From positions 62,001-126,000 of the forward strand of contig JAURVB010009028.1 of NCBI GenBank assembly GCA_033002965.1: a stretch of 64,000 nt of DNA. The letters run 5' to 3'. Below are positions 13,376 to 25,504 of the stretch, one piece after another. The DNA comes from Piper betle (lineage: Eukaryota > Streptophyta > Magnoliopsida > Piperales > Piperaceae). Numbering within the stretch: the stretch's first letter is position 1; every line of letters begins with the position of its first letter. A program made the position numbers and the translations under genes. The notes beneath the pieces are model-generated. The model ran no database searches, was not told the DNA's origin, and saw only the letters and a program-made list of their open reading frames with translations.

Positions 13376-13780
13376 ATCACCAATTCAAGGCTATTGATGC
13401 AGTAGACAATTTAATTCTCACTTGATTGGCTCGATTTGATCAAATATCTCTCCTAAGCTCACATCACTTCAATATTGGTCAAATTTATGCTTATTAAAGA
13501 GAGAATTTAGATCAAGTTGGTATATATAATGTGTATTAGACTTGACAAATGCTCCTATATGAAATTGCACTTGTCAAATTGCAATCATTGTCAACTAACA
13601 GCTTTGAAGCCTAAAACCCTCATTTTGTAGTTGACTGAATGCCAGATTTGTTTTAAATGAGAGTTTCTTTTAAACTATTGTACCTCACATTATTTATCAA
13701 TGAAAAATTAAACTTGTGCTATTTTTCTGTGAAAATTTCATATTTATTAGTTATTTTAATTGTGATATGTTTTAATGAGA

Positions 13781-14190
13781 TGTAACGACTCATTTAAAGT
13801 GCAGCATAATGAGGCTAAGTCATTTTTAAAAGTGGTTAACCAAGTTAAAGTTATTTCTTTAAAAGTGGTTAACCAAGTTAAAATTCTATAATTTATTCCC
13901 ACTTATAAACAGGATTTTATCCCAGTTGGTATTAGATGTAGGATTGAGGGATTTCACAATCCACCCACCTTAAGAAATTTCGTCCCCAAATTCCTAAACT
14001 TGGCCCCTTGCTAGCCCAGCCCATGACCTTTTTTGGCACGTGACTGGCAGCCTAGCCAACGCCCACCATTTAACACGAAACCATGTTGCTCTGATACTAT
14101 TTATAAGCCCAAAGTGAAATCTAATGAGCCTAAGTTATTTCTTTAAAAGTATTTAACCAAAATTACAATGGTTTTCTTAAAAAAATTAGT
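13781..14190 (-). mobile_element. TRIM-like miniature LTR retrotransposon (minus orientation)
   Basis: One LTR is at 13781-13958 (TGTAACGACTC ... GGGATTTCACA, 178 bp). The interior of about 143 bp starts with the complement of a purine tract (CCACCCACCTTAAG) and ends with GCTCTGATACTA (14088-14099), the complement of a tRNA-Met-type primer binding site. A diverged and truncated second LTR follows from about 14102 (compare GCCTAAGTTATTTCTTTAAA with the first LTR). There is no coding capacity. Within the first LTR a segment of about 35 bp (TTTAAAAGTGGTTAACCAAG) is duplicated. Confidence 0.75.
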
Positions 14191-14199
14191 GACACTACT

Positions 14200-15480
14200 T
14201 TATGTGTTCCTTTGTCAATTAATTCTAGGGTTGTTAACAAATCAAACCGTTCATGAGCATTTTGCATTCAACTCAGTTCAGTTTGAACTCGTATTCGTTA
14301 AATTTGTACCTGAGAAAATACTTGTTTTGAAATAGATTGATCGTTGAACTGTGAACAAGACTTGAACTAAAGAGTGATCAGCTAGGTTTAGCTTTACTCA
14401 AAACTAGAGCTTGATATGTTTGAACTTGATATAATACTCAGTATTGACTTAACTCGTGTAATATTTTATGTCATGTTATTTATATGAGTAAATGACTCTT
14501 AGTACTATCATCAATTACTTATAAGAAAGTATTGCTAATAGTTAACATGCTATTTAACTATTAACTATTTAGTTTGTTTAATAGTAGCAATGCTTTTATG
14601 CTTACCCTAAATTATTTTTTCCCCAAGTAAAATATATCAAATTTAACTCATCATACTTACTGAGACTAAATTACGAATATATACTAATTGTATCATAGTA
14701 ACCATATTTACTAGTTACTTATTTAATAATTAGTTACTTCCTAGTAATTGATACATGCATCAGTTACAAAGTACTTATAAATGGATACTTAGTACTACTT
14801 ACTAATAATTACTACTAACTGTTAAAGACTTACTACTTATTAGGGTATACTAAAGCCAAGCCATTTTGACCGGCTCAGCTTGTCTCGACACATATCTTAA
14901 TTAAATGCAAACCAAACTTGAATAAGTAAATATTCAACTCGAGCACAGTCTAAAATATATAACATAGTAATGAAGCTGACTAGTTTAAAAACAAAATGAA
15001 CATAAACAAAGTGATGCTCGAATTGGCTTGGCTTGTTTTCACTTCTAATTAATTCACATGATTTAGATTTCATAAGTGAGTTGATTTCATTTCCTGTTAT
15101 AATTTTGGAGTATTTCACTTATAATTAATGCCCTTGAAATTACTCGGGCATGATTAAGGGAAGAGATAGTAGTGGGCCTAACAAAATTTTTTTCTAAAGA
15201 TTAGAATTCTAATACGAAATAGAACAATCATAAGTTATACATAAAATACAGCAATGTTTATAGATTATGGAAAGTATGATATTAATAATATGTTATATTT
15301 GAATGCCAGGTTTTGAATATGAAAAGGGCTGAAAGCTGCTCAATTGGACAAGACTACCAACAAGACTTTGAACAGGTAATTAAACGAATGGGCCCCTTGA
15401 GGTTCCTAAGTAAATTAAATCAAATATTTATGCAAGAACACATGAATAACATAAAAATTCAAAAACGGAACATAGTCAAT
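14200..15480. other. Intergenic DNA with ACTCG/GAGCTT-rich dispersed repeat
   Basis: Around 14230-14460 and 14850-15030 the sequence is dominated by phrases such as GAACTCGTATTCG and CAAAACTAGAGCTTGATATG. These match the stretch at 47770-48260, so this is a dispersed repeat family of unknown type. No gene seen. Confidence 0.55.
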
Positions 15481-15482
15481 TA

Positions 15483-15541
15483 TAATTATAATTATTATTA
15501 TTATATTATTATTATTATTATTATTATTATTGTTATTATTA
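15483..15541. repeat. (ATT)n microsatellite
   Basis: An almost pure run of ATT/TTA triplets. Apparent poly-Ile and poly-Asn reading frames on both strands are artefacts of it. Confidence 0.95.
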
Positions 15542-15707
15542 TCGTCCTTAAAACGTAGGAAAAGAGGATGAGCTTCAACTTTAATGACCAAGATACAAAA
15601 ATGGGCCCAATGTTGGAAGCCCATTATCCTTAAACCATCATTGTGAAACTCATTGCTTTGTAAAAAGAATTGAAAGCCTACTTATCATTCAAGAGGTATT
15701 GTTTGGC

Positions 15708-15779
15708 TGACATGAAATTGAATATATGATACATTATACACTTTGACATGAAATTGAATATATGATACATTATACACTT
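15708..15779. repeat. Perfect 36-bp tandem duplication
   Basis: The unit starting TGACATGAAATTGAATATAT occurs at 15708-15743 and again, base for base, at 15744-15779. Confidence 0.95.
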
Positions 15780-15789
15780 TGGAAAACTC

Positions 15790-16560
15790 TGAAAGCAAAG
15801 AAAAAATAGTAGGCAATAAATAATCCACAATGTTAATTATTTTTCTAAAAAGAAACTGATAATAAACATCATTATCACCGTAAAATATACTTTCCGCACA
15901 AAATTAGATAGTGTTTGCAATTAATAATGTATTTATCCTTTTAAATATGCACCAAGCATTTGAATGTCGTGTGTGTGTGTTCAATATATGTATTATATGG
16001 TAATTAATGGAATAAAAAAAGAAATAACACTTATATTAAAGGAATTATGTATTAAACCATTTGGTATTGGCGAGTTTTTAAAGTAAAACATTGACAAGTT
16101 TGCAGGAAAAAAAGGTTATTTTGACATTTTAATTTGTACCAACTTGATGCGTTGAAAACTAGAGATGCCCAATAAAATAATCGCTCGGTGTGATTCTAAA
16201 ATTAAAAATTAAAAATTGTTAAGAAAAAACTTAATATTTTATGTTTTATATAGATAATTATCAAATAATTATATGTGGTTTAGTTCGAGATTTTGATCAA
16301 TACAACTTATATGGCTATACTAATTTTATTATGCTAAGTTTGATTAAGTATTTTATAATTTTAATTTGATTTGTATTAAAAAACCATTAATTTAAAATTA
16401 CCTTTGATAAAAATGCATTTTGTATATAACCGAGGTGGATTATTTTAAAATATTTTAGTTCAGTTTGGTTTTTAATTTAATAAGTAATAATAATAAATTA
16501 TTATTTAAGCAAAATTTTTTATTAAAAAAATTGATTTCGTCAGGTCAAATGCTCACTGCA
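15790..16560. other. AT-rich intergenic DNA
   Basis: I see no gene or structured repeat here beyond A/T-rich low complexity and a short GT run at about 15970-15982. Confidence 0.5.
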
Positions 16561-16581
16561 CACACACCCATCTGCCCTTCC

Positions 16582-16632
16582 CACGTGCTATTTTCCTTCT
16601 CTTTCCCACGTGCCACATCATAATCCCACGTA
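16582..16632. promoter_or_regulatory. G-box/ABRE-like ACGT cluster
   Basis: Two CACGTG palindromes (16582-16587 and 16607-16612) and a CACGTA (16627-16632) fall within 51 bases. CACGTG is the known binding core of plant bZIP and bHLH factors. The cluster lies just upstream of the open stretch at 16663, which suggests promoter function; this is inference. Confidence 0.45.
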
Positions 16633-16662
16633 GACTTTGGCTTCTCCTCCCAAGAGACGCCA

Positions 16663-16929
16663 ATGGGGACGCCAGCGTACCCATTCATTGATCGCTTGGA
16701 GGATCAACGAATGGGGATGTTGACGATCTCACTGGCTCTCTTTGGGGAGAAGCCAAAGATTTTCCTAATACTAAACGCCATACTCAATTTCTCATACAAT
16801 GTTCAAACCCACCGCCGCCAACCTTCAATCTCCTTCTCTAACCACACCTCCTCCGTCTTCCTCTGCCACCACCGCCCTCCACGGCCGGCTGAAACAGGGC
16901 CGTCGTTGATCCGCCGTGCCAACGAGTAA
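16663..16929 (+). CDS. Unrecognised short open reading frame (88 codons)
   Basis: I do not recognise the product. The GC-rich segment 16790-16925 stands out from its AT-rich surroundings and follows the ACGT cluster. A second start at 16799 in another frame gives a 36-residue Pro/Thr/Ser-rich peptide of the kind seen in plastid transit peptides. An imperfect palindrome (CATTCATTGATC ... GATCAACGAATG) lies at about 16681-16712. It may be a remnant first exon or a gene fragment carried by a transposon. Confidence 0.2.
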   Translation: MGTPAYPFIDRLEDQRMGMLTISLALFGEKPKIFLILNAILNFSYNVQTHRRQPSISFSNHTSSVFLCHHRPPRPAETGPSLIRRANE

Positions 16930-17910
16930 TAAAAATTACAAGAAAGAAACAATATTAATACTTAATTGCTTTTATGAAGAATTATTAATCCAACTCTTTG
17001 AACATAATCAACTTGCCATGAACTATAATCATTATTATACCTTCTTTTCATAACCTTCTTACACAACTATAATTAATTTATAGTTCCGTATGTTGACCTC
17101 TCACCTAATAATCACAATTGGTGTTGAAGGTCATTATAACTATGCATCACTATATATTTGTGTAACAATTTATAATTTGCTCAGTTGTGATCATGACCCA
17201 TGTATTCAACTTTTTTTTTTAAAAAAACATGTCTAGATTAATACAACATGGCTTTTATGTATATTATGTTGATCATTTGACTAATGTATAAAATTATGGA
17301 CTATGGATTCAGTAAGTATACTGTATAAAAGATCGTATGTTGTGCTTATCATTTTAACCAACGAATTAATGTGTAAAAATATGCAATATGGAGAACAGTT
17401 AGTATAAAATTTTGTCGGACCATTTTTTTTAAAAACGGTCTTTATAACTACTAATACAAGTGGAATTTATTTATTTAGATTATCTCATATGACTCCAATA
17501 ATTATTGTTTTATAAAAAACGTCATGCTTATAATTAATTGGTCTTCTAATAATCTTATTGTGGTCCATTCAATTATTTCACTAAACAAATAATAATTAAC
17601 ACAAACAAAGACCATTTCTGTAAACCAACTGGCCATACTAATCGGCGTCAAGCTTTCTGATTAAAAAATTTGTGAACTAATAGCTTACAATGATCTCCTA
17701 TGTTAGATGAAAAATTAGCACTTAAATTTCGGAAAATTAAAATTAAAATTTTGAGGGACCGAATTTATAAAATTTAATAGTTGGAATATCATAAATTATA
17801 GAGAATATTATACTTTATTAATATCTAGTAGTTGATTTTTTTATTGATAATTGGGATTAAGTATTAACTATAAATTAAAATGTTGATCCCCTAATTAGCC
17901 TCCCCACTCT
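16930..17910. other. AT-rich intergenic DNA
   Basis: No gene is recognisable. The stretch separates the short open frame from the acyltransferase copy. Confidence 0.5.
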
Positions 17911-17921
17911 ATTGAACAACA

Positions 17922-19255
17922 ATGGCAGGTCCTTCCCCTCCCCTAGCCTTCAACGTTACCCGCCGGCAAACCACACTCCTCCCACCTCCCTCCCAACTCC
18001 GACCGACTCCTTGCTCTCGACCTCGACGACCACGACGGCTTCCGTGCCATCGTCCCCGCGTCTTCTTCTTCGCCCATCACCCCGCCATGGCCGACAAAGA
18101 CCCCGCTGACCTCATCCGCCGTGCCTCTCCGAGGCCCTCGTCCACTACTACCCTCTCGCCGGCCGCCTCCGGGAAGGCCCTGGTCGGAGCTCATCGTTGA
18201 GTGCACCAGCGAGGGGATACTCTTTGCCGACGCTGACGCCGACATAGGGCTCGATGAGCTCGGGACGGCGCCTATGTCCCGCCTTTCCCATGCATGGACG
18301 AGCTTCTATGCAGCTGGCCGGAATCGGAGAAGATAGTTGGGGCGCCATTGATGCTGGTGCAAGTCACTCGTCTTGCTTGTAAGGGTTTATGTGCCTAGCT
18401 CTGATTACAACCCGCCATGGCCGACGCCAAGGGCCTTGCCCAATTCCTCGCCGCTGCCTGCGAGGCCGCCCAGGGCGGTACAATTGCACCACCGCCGTGG
18501 CGCCGAGAGCTGCTTTCCGCCCGAAACCCGCCGTACCATAACCCGCGTCCACCATGGCTACAATGATATCGTAGTCACCGGCGATGGTCCAGCCACCGGC
18601 GGGCTTGAGCTGGAAGAGAAATTGCACCGGTCTTTCTTCTTCAGCGCTGGCGTTACATCGTCCCTCCGTCGCCGGCTCCAATCTACCGCCACCGCCTCCT
18701 CCGACTTCGATGTCATTGCTGCCGTTCTATGGAAGTGTTGGGCCGCCGCATGGGGGTCCGAATTTGCCGATAACGACGAAGTGCGGTTCTACTTTGCCGT
18801 CGATGCACGGAGGCAGCTCGACTCCCCGGCCTCCCGTCGGCGTATTATGGCAATGTGGTAGTGGTGCCCGCGGCAGTGACGACGGCAGGTGAGCCCGGCG
18901 GCAGCAGGTGAGCTTCGCGGCTGAGCTAATAAGGAAGACAAAGATGGTGGTGGACGAGGAGCACGTAAGGTCGTTGGCGGACCTGATGGTAGTGAAGGGT
19001 AGGCCGGCCATGGTGTTGGACCGGGCATATTGTGTGTCAGACCTGACCCGGTCCGGGTTGGGCGAGGTGGACTTCGGGTGGGGTGAGCCGGTTTATGGTG
19101 GACCGGTGAGGGGAGGGTGCGTGAGGTTCTTGTCTTGGAGCTTTCATGTCAAGTGTGGAGATGGGATTTTGGTCCCTTTGTGCTTCCCCAGGAATGTCAT
19201 GGAGAGGCTCAGCATGGAACTCCAAGAGATGATTAGTGGTGATTCTGAAATTTGA
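17922..19255 (+). pseudogene. BAHD acyltransferase (benzyl alcohol O-benzoyltransferase-like), frame-broken
   Basis: BAHD enzymes transfer acyl groups from CoA to alcohols or amines in the cytosol. Family blocks occur in order but in changing frames: MAGPSPPLAF at the start, [97 protein letters not shown], then a final 115-codon open stretch (18908-19255) with the structural motif DFGWG. The catalytic HXXXD motif is damaged: at about 18408-18425 the bases AACCCGCCATGGCCGAC lack one base in the histidine codon, and the preceding codon run contains TGA in the flanking frame. At least five frame changes are needed. Nearly the whole length is present and no introns are apparent, so it is either a young pseudogene or a gene damaged by clustered single-base losses in the assembly. 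GC content is well above the flanks. Confidence 0.85.
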
Positions 19256-19466
19256 AGATGAGTTACCCAATATATATATTTTATAGATCTATACTCCAAA
19301 TAACTTAAAAGCTCTCTTCACTACTATTAGTGGGAATACCTCAACTACATATCTACAAAACAACATACATGGTTGAGCACCAGGACATGGCCATATCGAG
19401 CTAATATACAGTGAGCAACTTCATCAAGTGGTGACAAAAAAATTCAAACCCCCAGGAAGAAAGAAA

Positions 19467-21230
19467 TCACTCTTCTGAAATCACTGGCAATCCCTCCTTA
19501 AACCAATTGTATAGGCCACCTTCCAAGTGATACACATTCTTGTATCCATTTAGAACAAGCAAGTAGGCTGCTATAAGAGACCTGCATACAAACAGGATCG
19601 AACTGATGTAGAAAAAGTAGTTGTTTCAGAAGCTCAAGTAATGGGTCTCTTCAAAAAACTAAACAATTGTCTGCAACAAAGTCTAGTACATAAACTTAGC
19701 TACCTTGATTGTTGGCCTTCGGGAACGTTTTGTGATGGTTTCATTGTGCCACCAGTTGTGCAAGCAACGATTATTTTTGCCTCTTTGTCGAGCTGTGCTT
19801 CTACAGCTGCGAGAATTCGAATAATTCATGATCCTTTGTTTTGCATCTGAAAAAATTCGAATCGAAACAAGTAATCGCTTACTCTTTAAGAACTCGGGAT
19901 TTTCTTCAGTTCCTGAGAAGATGCCGAAGAAGGCGAATGCAGCGCGTCTAGCAATGTCCCAAGCAGTCCACTCTTTTATTAGTCTGTAAATTTGAGCATT
20001 GATGGCCCCTGGAGGATGATCCTACACAAACGTGAAGAAACTCATTGGAATGTTTTCAGAGATGTTACATAATCACTTGTTTGAGCTCAAACTAAACAAG
20101 TCATAAATAAACAAGCAATCAATTATTATGAGTTTGTTCTCTGGTGAAGATATCAATGAGCAAGTCGTTGACACAAACTGATTCAGAATAACCTTTTTAA
20201 ACTCAGCCTCTGGGCGCACATCAAGGATCACAAAATTGTTCTCTTGCTGTAAGCGCAAAGCTTCCTTTACATCAACACTTCGCACCTGCAGTTAGATTAA
20301 CGTTATTTGTCAAGTGAATTTCAGATGTGGCAAAACGTGGACTCGATAAAAACAGAACTACAAGTATCACTGTGCGCGCAGAGCAAGAATGTTTCAGATT
20401 TTATAAAAAAGGATTTATGGATAGAACAAGAAAGGTGTCCACTATGTGCCCAGCTTCCACAGAAGTTTCAATTGATTATGAATCCATCCAAGGTTTCATG
20501 GCCATTCCAAATCAATTTTTTTACCAAAAGAAAATAAAATGGATCAAATAAATTCAATCCCAAGTTTCCCATATGATTGTTGCTTTATCATCCTTCTGTT
20601 GGGGCTTCCTAACAAGAAATTGGAAATCCCTCGACTCCAGAACCGAATTGAACAGATGGTACCCAGGGAAAAAATTTATACAAGAACAAAGAAAGTTGTT
20701 TCATGCTCCTGTTAATTATATCAACTCGCGATAAATATTACCAGTCATGCAAATCACAAAGTGAAAGTTTATGCGTGGGGTTCATTTCTTCAAACGCAAT
20801 CACCTCAATAACAAAAGGAAATAGCAAACTTAAACTGCGGCTTCCAACATCGTGGGCCTCTAGATCACAAGTCCTTCACTAGGCAAATCAAAAGTAACAG
20901 AAATCAATCAACAAAACATACCCTTTTCTGCTGCAATACCTCTCTCTTCACCTTCCAATCTTCCTCAGCTGTTCCATCAAAACAACTGAATCAATCAGGA
21001 ACTTCCATCAAAAACTAAAAGGCACCAACAAAAACCCATGTTCCTTCCTACTCCCTAACAACGTAACCTGGAGATTTAGCCGGTTTAGTAGCCGCACAAC
21101 TGATCTTCAAGCGCTGCTCAGCTGGGGAGCCCAAGCATACCCGCCTCCTCTCCACAGACCCAGAACAATGAGCTAGCCCAAAGTAAGACTTAGGAAGAAC
21201 AGGAGCTGCACTTGTAATAGTGGCCAACAT
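19467..21230 (-). CDS. STR14: Rhodanese-like domain protein, STR14 type, plastid
   Basis: Single-domain rhodanese (sulfurtransferase-like) of the At4g27700 family, predicted for the chloroplast. Six exons with GT-AG introns on the minus strand: 21230-21068, 20968-20922, 20285-20193, 20021-19883, 19806-19704 and 19581-19467. They total 660 bases, or 219 residues plus TGA, without a break, close to the Arabidopsis length. Exon 1 (MLATITSAAPVLPKSYFGLA) is a Ser/Ala/Arg-rich transit peptide. The rhodanese fold follows (VRSVDVKEALRLQQ, FVILDVRPEAEF, INAQIYRLIKEWTAWDIARR). The active-site loop IIVACTTGG keeps the catalytic cysteine. The end is LVLNGYKNVYHLEGGLYNWF. This is the only complete undamaged gene in the window. 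Partner and substrate are not known from sequence. Confidence 0.95.
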
Positions 21231-21487
21231 TTTCCTCCCCTAACAAACTCAATCCAACCACTCAATATAGAAAACAGCACGACAACATTAAGAACATAGG
21301 AGAAGAGTTTGGATGGGTGGTAGAGATTTGTCCTAAAACAGATGTTTACGTGTACACATGAATCCCACATCTTTACTGCAGTAAATGTGATGCAGTTCAA
21401 ATGACACCGCACCCTGTTCTGGGTCTAACTCGGGGGGTGTCTGGGAGGGGTGTGTGGTGCAGCCTTGCACTGGCGCCGCCGGTGTCT

Positions 21488-21496
21488 AAACCCTAA
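21488..21496 (-). promoter_or_regulatory. Telo-box in the STR14 upstream region
   Basis: AAACCCTAA on the plus strand lies about 260 bases upstream of the STR14 ATG. Telo-boxes are known in promoters of plant housekeeping and ribosomal genes. A 10-bp perfect inverted repeat (CGGAGTTTTC / GAAAACTCCG) follows at 21555-21591. Confidence 0.45.
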
Positions 21497-21682
21497 ACCA
21501 GCAAAGACCCATCAAGTTCTTGATCGTGGTTTGATTCAGTGAGGGTAGTTTCTCCGGAGTTTTCCCCTGTGTGGTTAAAAAGAAAACTCCGATGCATGGC
21601 AGCACTACCTCCCCATGTTGGTTCCCTTTGAAGGTTGTATGATGGGAGCTTAATTGCTATACCTCGCCTTCAAGCACCCCCA

Positions 21683-21891
21683 CACTTTTTCACTTGCAAA
21701 GTTCTAAATATTGAATTGTAATACACTAGATTTTATATTCAGAAAATTTCTACCTACGAATATATTTGTTTTAAATTGTGTTTACCGACACTTCTTCACT
21801 TGCAAAGTTCTAAAGATCGAATTGTATTACACTAGATTTTATATTCGAAAATTTTCTAGCTACGATTATATTTGTTTTAAATTGTGTTTAA
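21683..21891. repeat. Tandem duplication of about 105 bp
   Basis: Unit 1 (21683-21788) and unit 2 (21789-21891) share CACTTGCAAAGTTCTAAA, ACACTAGATTTTATATTC and ATATTTGTTTTAAATTGTGT with few changes. Confidence 0.92.
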
Positions 21892-21894
21892 TTT

Positions 21895-23165
21895 AATTTT
21901 AAAATTGTAAAAAAAATATTTTATTAAATGTTAATATTAAAATTTTATTTTTAATATTTAAATACGTATATCAATTAATATATTGTACTCTTCAAAAACT
22001 CACTTTCTCAATACCCCTTCCCCTTTCTTCACAATCCAGCATCAGTTACAATAATTCAAAACTTTTTAAAATTTCGAGTTAAAAAAATAAGACACATTAA
22101 AATAGTATGAAAGCCTCAACGGGATTATATTTTAAGAAAGTATACAATATTGTCGGGTATAAATAATTATTTTTTATATGATATTTAAAATTATGTTGAT
22201 TTGTGATTTATTATTTTGTATTATTTATTTTATTTAACTTACAAATATAGTGATAGTAGTAGTGGTCCCCTACTTGAAGCTAGATTTAGCTAACTAAAAT
22301 GACAAATGCTTTTTTCTAGAAAGTTTTAACTCTATTTGTAGTCTCACTTGTTTTGAGGGCAATAAGTCGAGCCATACCTGTGGATTCGAAAAATAATATG
22401 GTCAAAGTTATTAAAAAAGAAAAGAAAAAAATAATTGGTCCGGTCAACCTTCACTATCCCCTTTCATAGTTTTAATTTAAACTTGAGATTTGAACTCAAT
22501 TTGACATGTTATTGTGTGAAGTCTAGTAGCAGTCGATTCCAAGTCAGAGTCATTTATACTATTTTTAAATTTGATAAATAAACAAATATAAAATTAATAT
22601 GTATATATATATATGTATATATTTCTATCATTAATATTTTAAATTAATAAATATATAATGCATATTACTTTAAAATATTAATATTACTTATTTAAAAAAG
22701 TAACATATGTTTGTAACTTTTACTTCTTGACTCGTAGATTCAATCATATAAATTAGTAAGGAGTCACTCGTTGCGTTTGAGTTAGAAAGTTATGGGGTAG
22801 AATTAACTTAGACGAGTTTTTAGATTTATAAAATAATATTAACATATTTTCTCAAACTCAATTTCCATACTGGCATAATTAGATATAGTTCTCTGACTAG
22901 ATTAGTTAGAAAATGTCCTAAAAATAACGGCACTCTAAAAATGGTCACATTCTCGTAGAATCGATTTTGGAAATGATAGATACTTGTGGACGACTATACC
23001 TCATCGGGTTGTGCCCTGTATTTTGATCACTTCCCGCCAAATAAAGATAAGTGATTAGAAATCGCATAAGATTTATCAAAATGCGTGGTTAGGAGGAATT
23101 TACCATTGTTGGAGTTATTCCCTCCTGCTATAAAACGTTTAATCATATACAAAGTCCTGAAGACA
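21895..23165. repeat. AT-rich DNA with a dispersed repeat copy
   Basis: No gene seen. The portion about 22480-22800 is related to 1685-1895 and 8340-8720 (shared TTTAAATTAATAAATATATA and ATTACTTTAAAATATT, bounded by GACTCG/GAGTC phrases). It is an old interspersed repeat whose class I cannot name. Confidence 0.55.
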
Positions 23166-23170
23166 CAAAG

Positions 23171-24436
23171 TGTAAAACCTGCGACTCAAGTCATAGTTTT
23201 ATATTTAGAACCGATCAGTTCGACTGCTATTTTCAGTCGACTCAGTTTTAGAATATGCATGCTGAGTCGAGGTCGACTTCGTGTTATGAGCTATGAGAGT
23301 TACGTGTACCCAAGTATATAATGATAACGTTAATAATGCAATAGCAGAATGAGTTATCAGAGTATATGAGAGTACACCTAATTTTATTTTATTTATAATA
23401 GACCTTAGAATTAGATTTAGGTCGTTTACCCCGTTATGATGCATTATTTATTATTTTTAGGTAGATTAGTAAGCTTAGAACATGTCATACGACTTAGGTT
23501 GACAATATTTTATTTTATAGTATTTTATTATATTTTAGTTTATTTTTAAGGATTTATTTATTATTATTAACTCAAGTAGGGAGTGAGTCAAGTTTTATTT
23601 ACAACACTACCCTCGACTGCTTTTCTTCCTCCCCCAACTTCCTTCTCAATTGCCACGTCGCTCCCTCGTTGGCAACCACCCTCGCCGCCGCTAGCCACCA
23701 CCCCGGCGACCAACCCTCACTTTCACTGCCATCTCACCCAGCTCCTTCCCTCCCTTCTCTCCCTCCCCTCTTATCTCCATTTTCTCTCACAGCCACCTAC
23801 TACCACTGGCATGCAAGCATCTCCGCAAGCCACCAACTCCGGTGATGACCTTCAGCAAACCTCCCTAGCCCATCAGCCCTCCTTCCCGACTCTTCCCCAA
23901 CTTGAGCAACGACATGCACGGCAAACCTGAGTGAAACAAGGCCACTACTTGCATGCATTGTCATTGGCGACTAGCGCTGTCACTGACCACCGCAATGGCC
24001 GATCTCACCCTCACCGACACCATGATTAGCCTCGACGCCATGTCATTCCGGTTGGACTTCTTCCACTAGCCTCGGCCAGACCCTCCTCCTCCTCCTTCCT
24101 CATTCATGCATCATATAGCTAGCTTGGGCGTTAGCATTTAGTTTGATTGTGTAGGTGCAGAGTAGGAGCTCGCTGCCTAGGCATGTGACCTCGTTTGGAG
24201 CTTCTACCAGGTCAGTTTAGGACTCGTTCCCTATTTTTTGTTCTACTCTATTGTGATTTATGTTATTAATTGTAGGACGGGTTAAGTGGTGTTTTATTAG
24301 ATCCTACTTAACTCGGCTCATTAAGTTGATAATTTTATGGATTAATAACTCTCTAGGATGAGATCCCTCAAGTTTGATTTCAAAAACAAGATCCAGTGCA
24401 AGTTGCCTTCGGGCCTATAATATTTAATCCTTTCCC

Positions 24437-24472
<36 letters not shown>

Positions 24473-25504
24473 CGAGTTTAAGTGAGATGAGAGATGGTGA
24501 AACCGATTTGCACATACCATGAGCGGGTACATGTGCGAGTCACTGTGAGCTCTGGATTAGTAAGGGGATTGTTTCATTCCCAAGGGATCCTGATAAGTCT
24601 ACGTTTTGTGTTCCTTGTACCTGGAGAAATGTGGAGGTTTGTGGGTACTATTTCGTACAACACACGTCCGGACATGTAGTTAAAAGAATGCGAAAGGCGA
24701 CTGCCTGAGAGTACTCGGCTTTCGTGCTCAGGGCCACGTGAAATATAGAGAAAAGGAGAGGGCTTAGGATATACTGCTAATCTTGAGGGAAAGAAAAGAA
24801 AATGAGAAAATGTCGAGAGAGGCATTAGAAAACCGGTTAGTTCAGGATGTTATTGGGTTCGTGGCCCGATGGCTCTTCAGTAGATGCCCTTATGAGAATT
24901 CAGCAAAAGATATATATGTTTTTCTTCAAAATAAGTATCAGCTCTCATTTGTCAGTTTCTTATAGTTAATTTCTGAACTAGTAACACTCGTTACTGATGA
25001 TTTTTGTTATATATATAGTTGATGATTAGAAGTTTGATATGTTAGCTTAGACGAAGGAGCAGTGACTACTATGTGCGAGCAAATGAGAATGACATGATAG
25101 ATAAGACAAACAGATGGGTCAGCACTTGGTTGATGTAAAACATTTTATTGATATCACTTTAGTATGTTATGAAATGAAAATTTTGGGTGATGTGACATAT
25201 ATTTATAGATTGTGGTGTTGACAGGTTGGCCCCTTATTGAACTTTGAGGGAAAACTCTATCCGTTTGGTTTTATAAATTTTATTGATTTTATGGTAATTT
25301 TTTTTAGTGTGAATTGTTTGTCATGCCATTCATGTAATATTCTGTTAGGATTCTTGCATCCCATACATGCATGACGAAATTTATCTTCCATCTTAAGATG
25401 CCGAGAGTAGATACATTGAAGTTAGGTTTGGGTTAGCCGACTTAATTAGGTGACCCATAACATTCTAATTCTATTTGCGAGTGAGCCAAATTCAGGGTGT
25501 TACA
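23171..25504 (+). mobile_element. 5' LTR of retrotransposon A (long-LTR family)
   Basis: Starts TGTAAAACCTGCGACTC and ends CAGGGTGTTACA. It is immediately followed by a primer binding site, which fixes this as the 5' LTR, 2,334 bp long. Landmarks in order are the palindromic tip, a Pro/Ser-codon-like C-rich block (23590-23935), the box GGAGCTTCTACCAGGTC, the TATA-box position replaced by a (TA)n run (24440-24469), the GACTGCCTGAGAGTACTCGG box and the U5 region AAGATGCCGAGAGTAGATAC. The reading frames inside it are low complexity. Confidence 0.88.

Noticed and set aside
15415..15624. Poly-Asn/poly-Ile reading frames
   Set aside because: Translation of an (ATT)n microsatellite.
23583..23930. 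115-codon Pro/Ser/Thr-rich frame
   Set aside because: Lies in the C-rich block of an LTR and is not kept in the sister 3' LTR.
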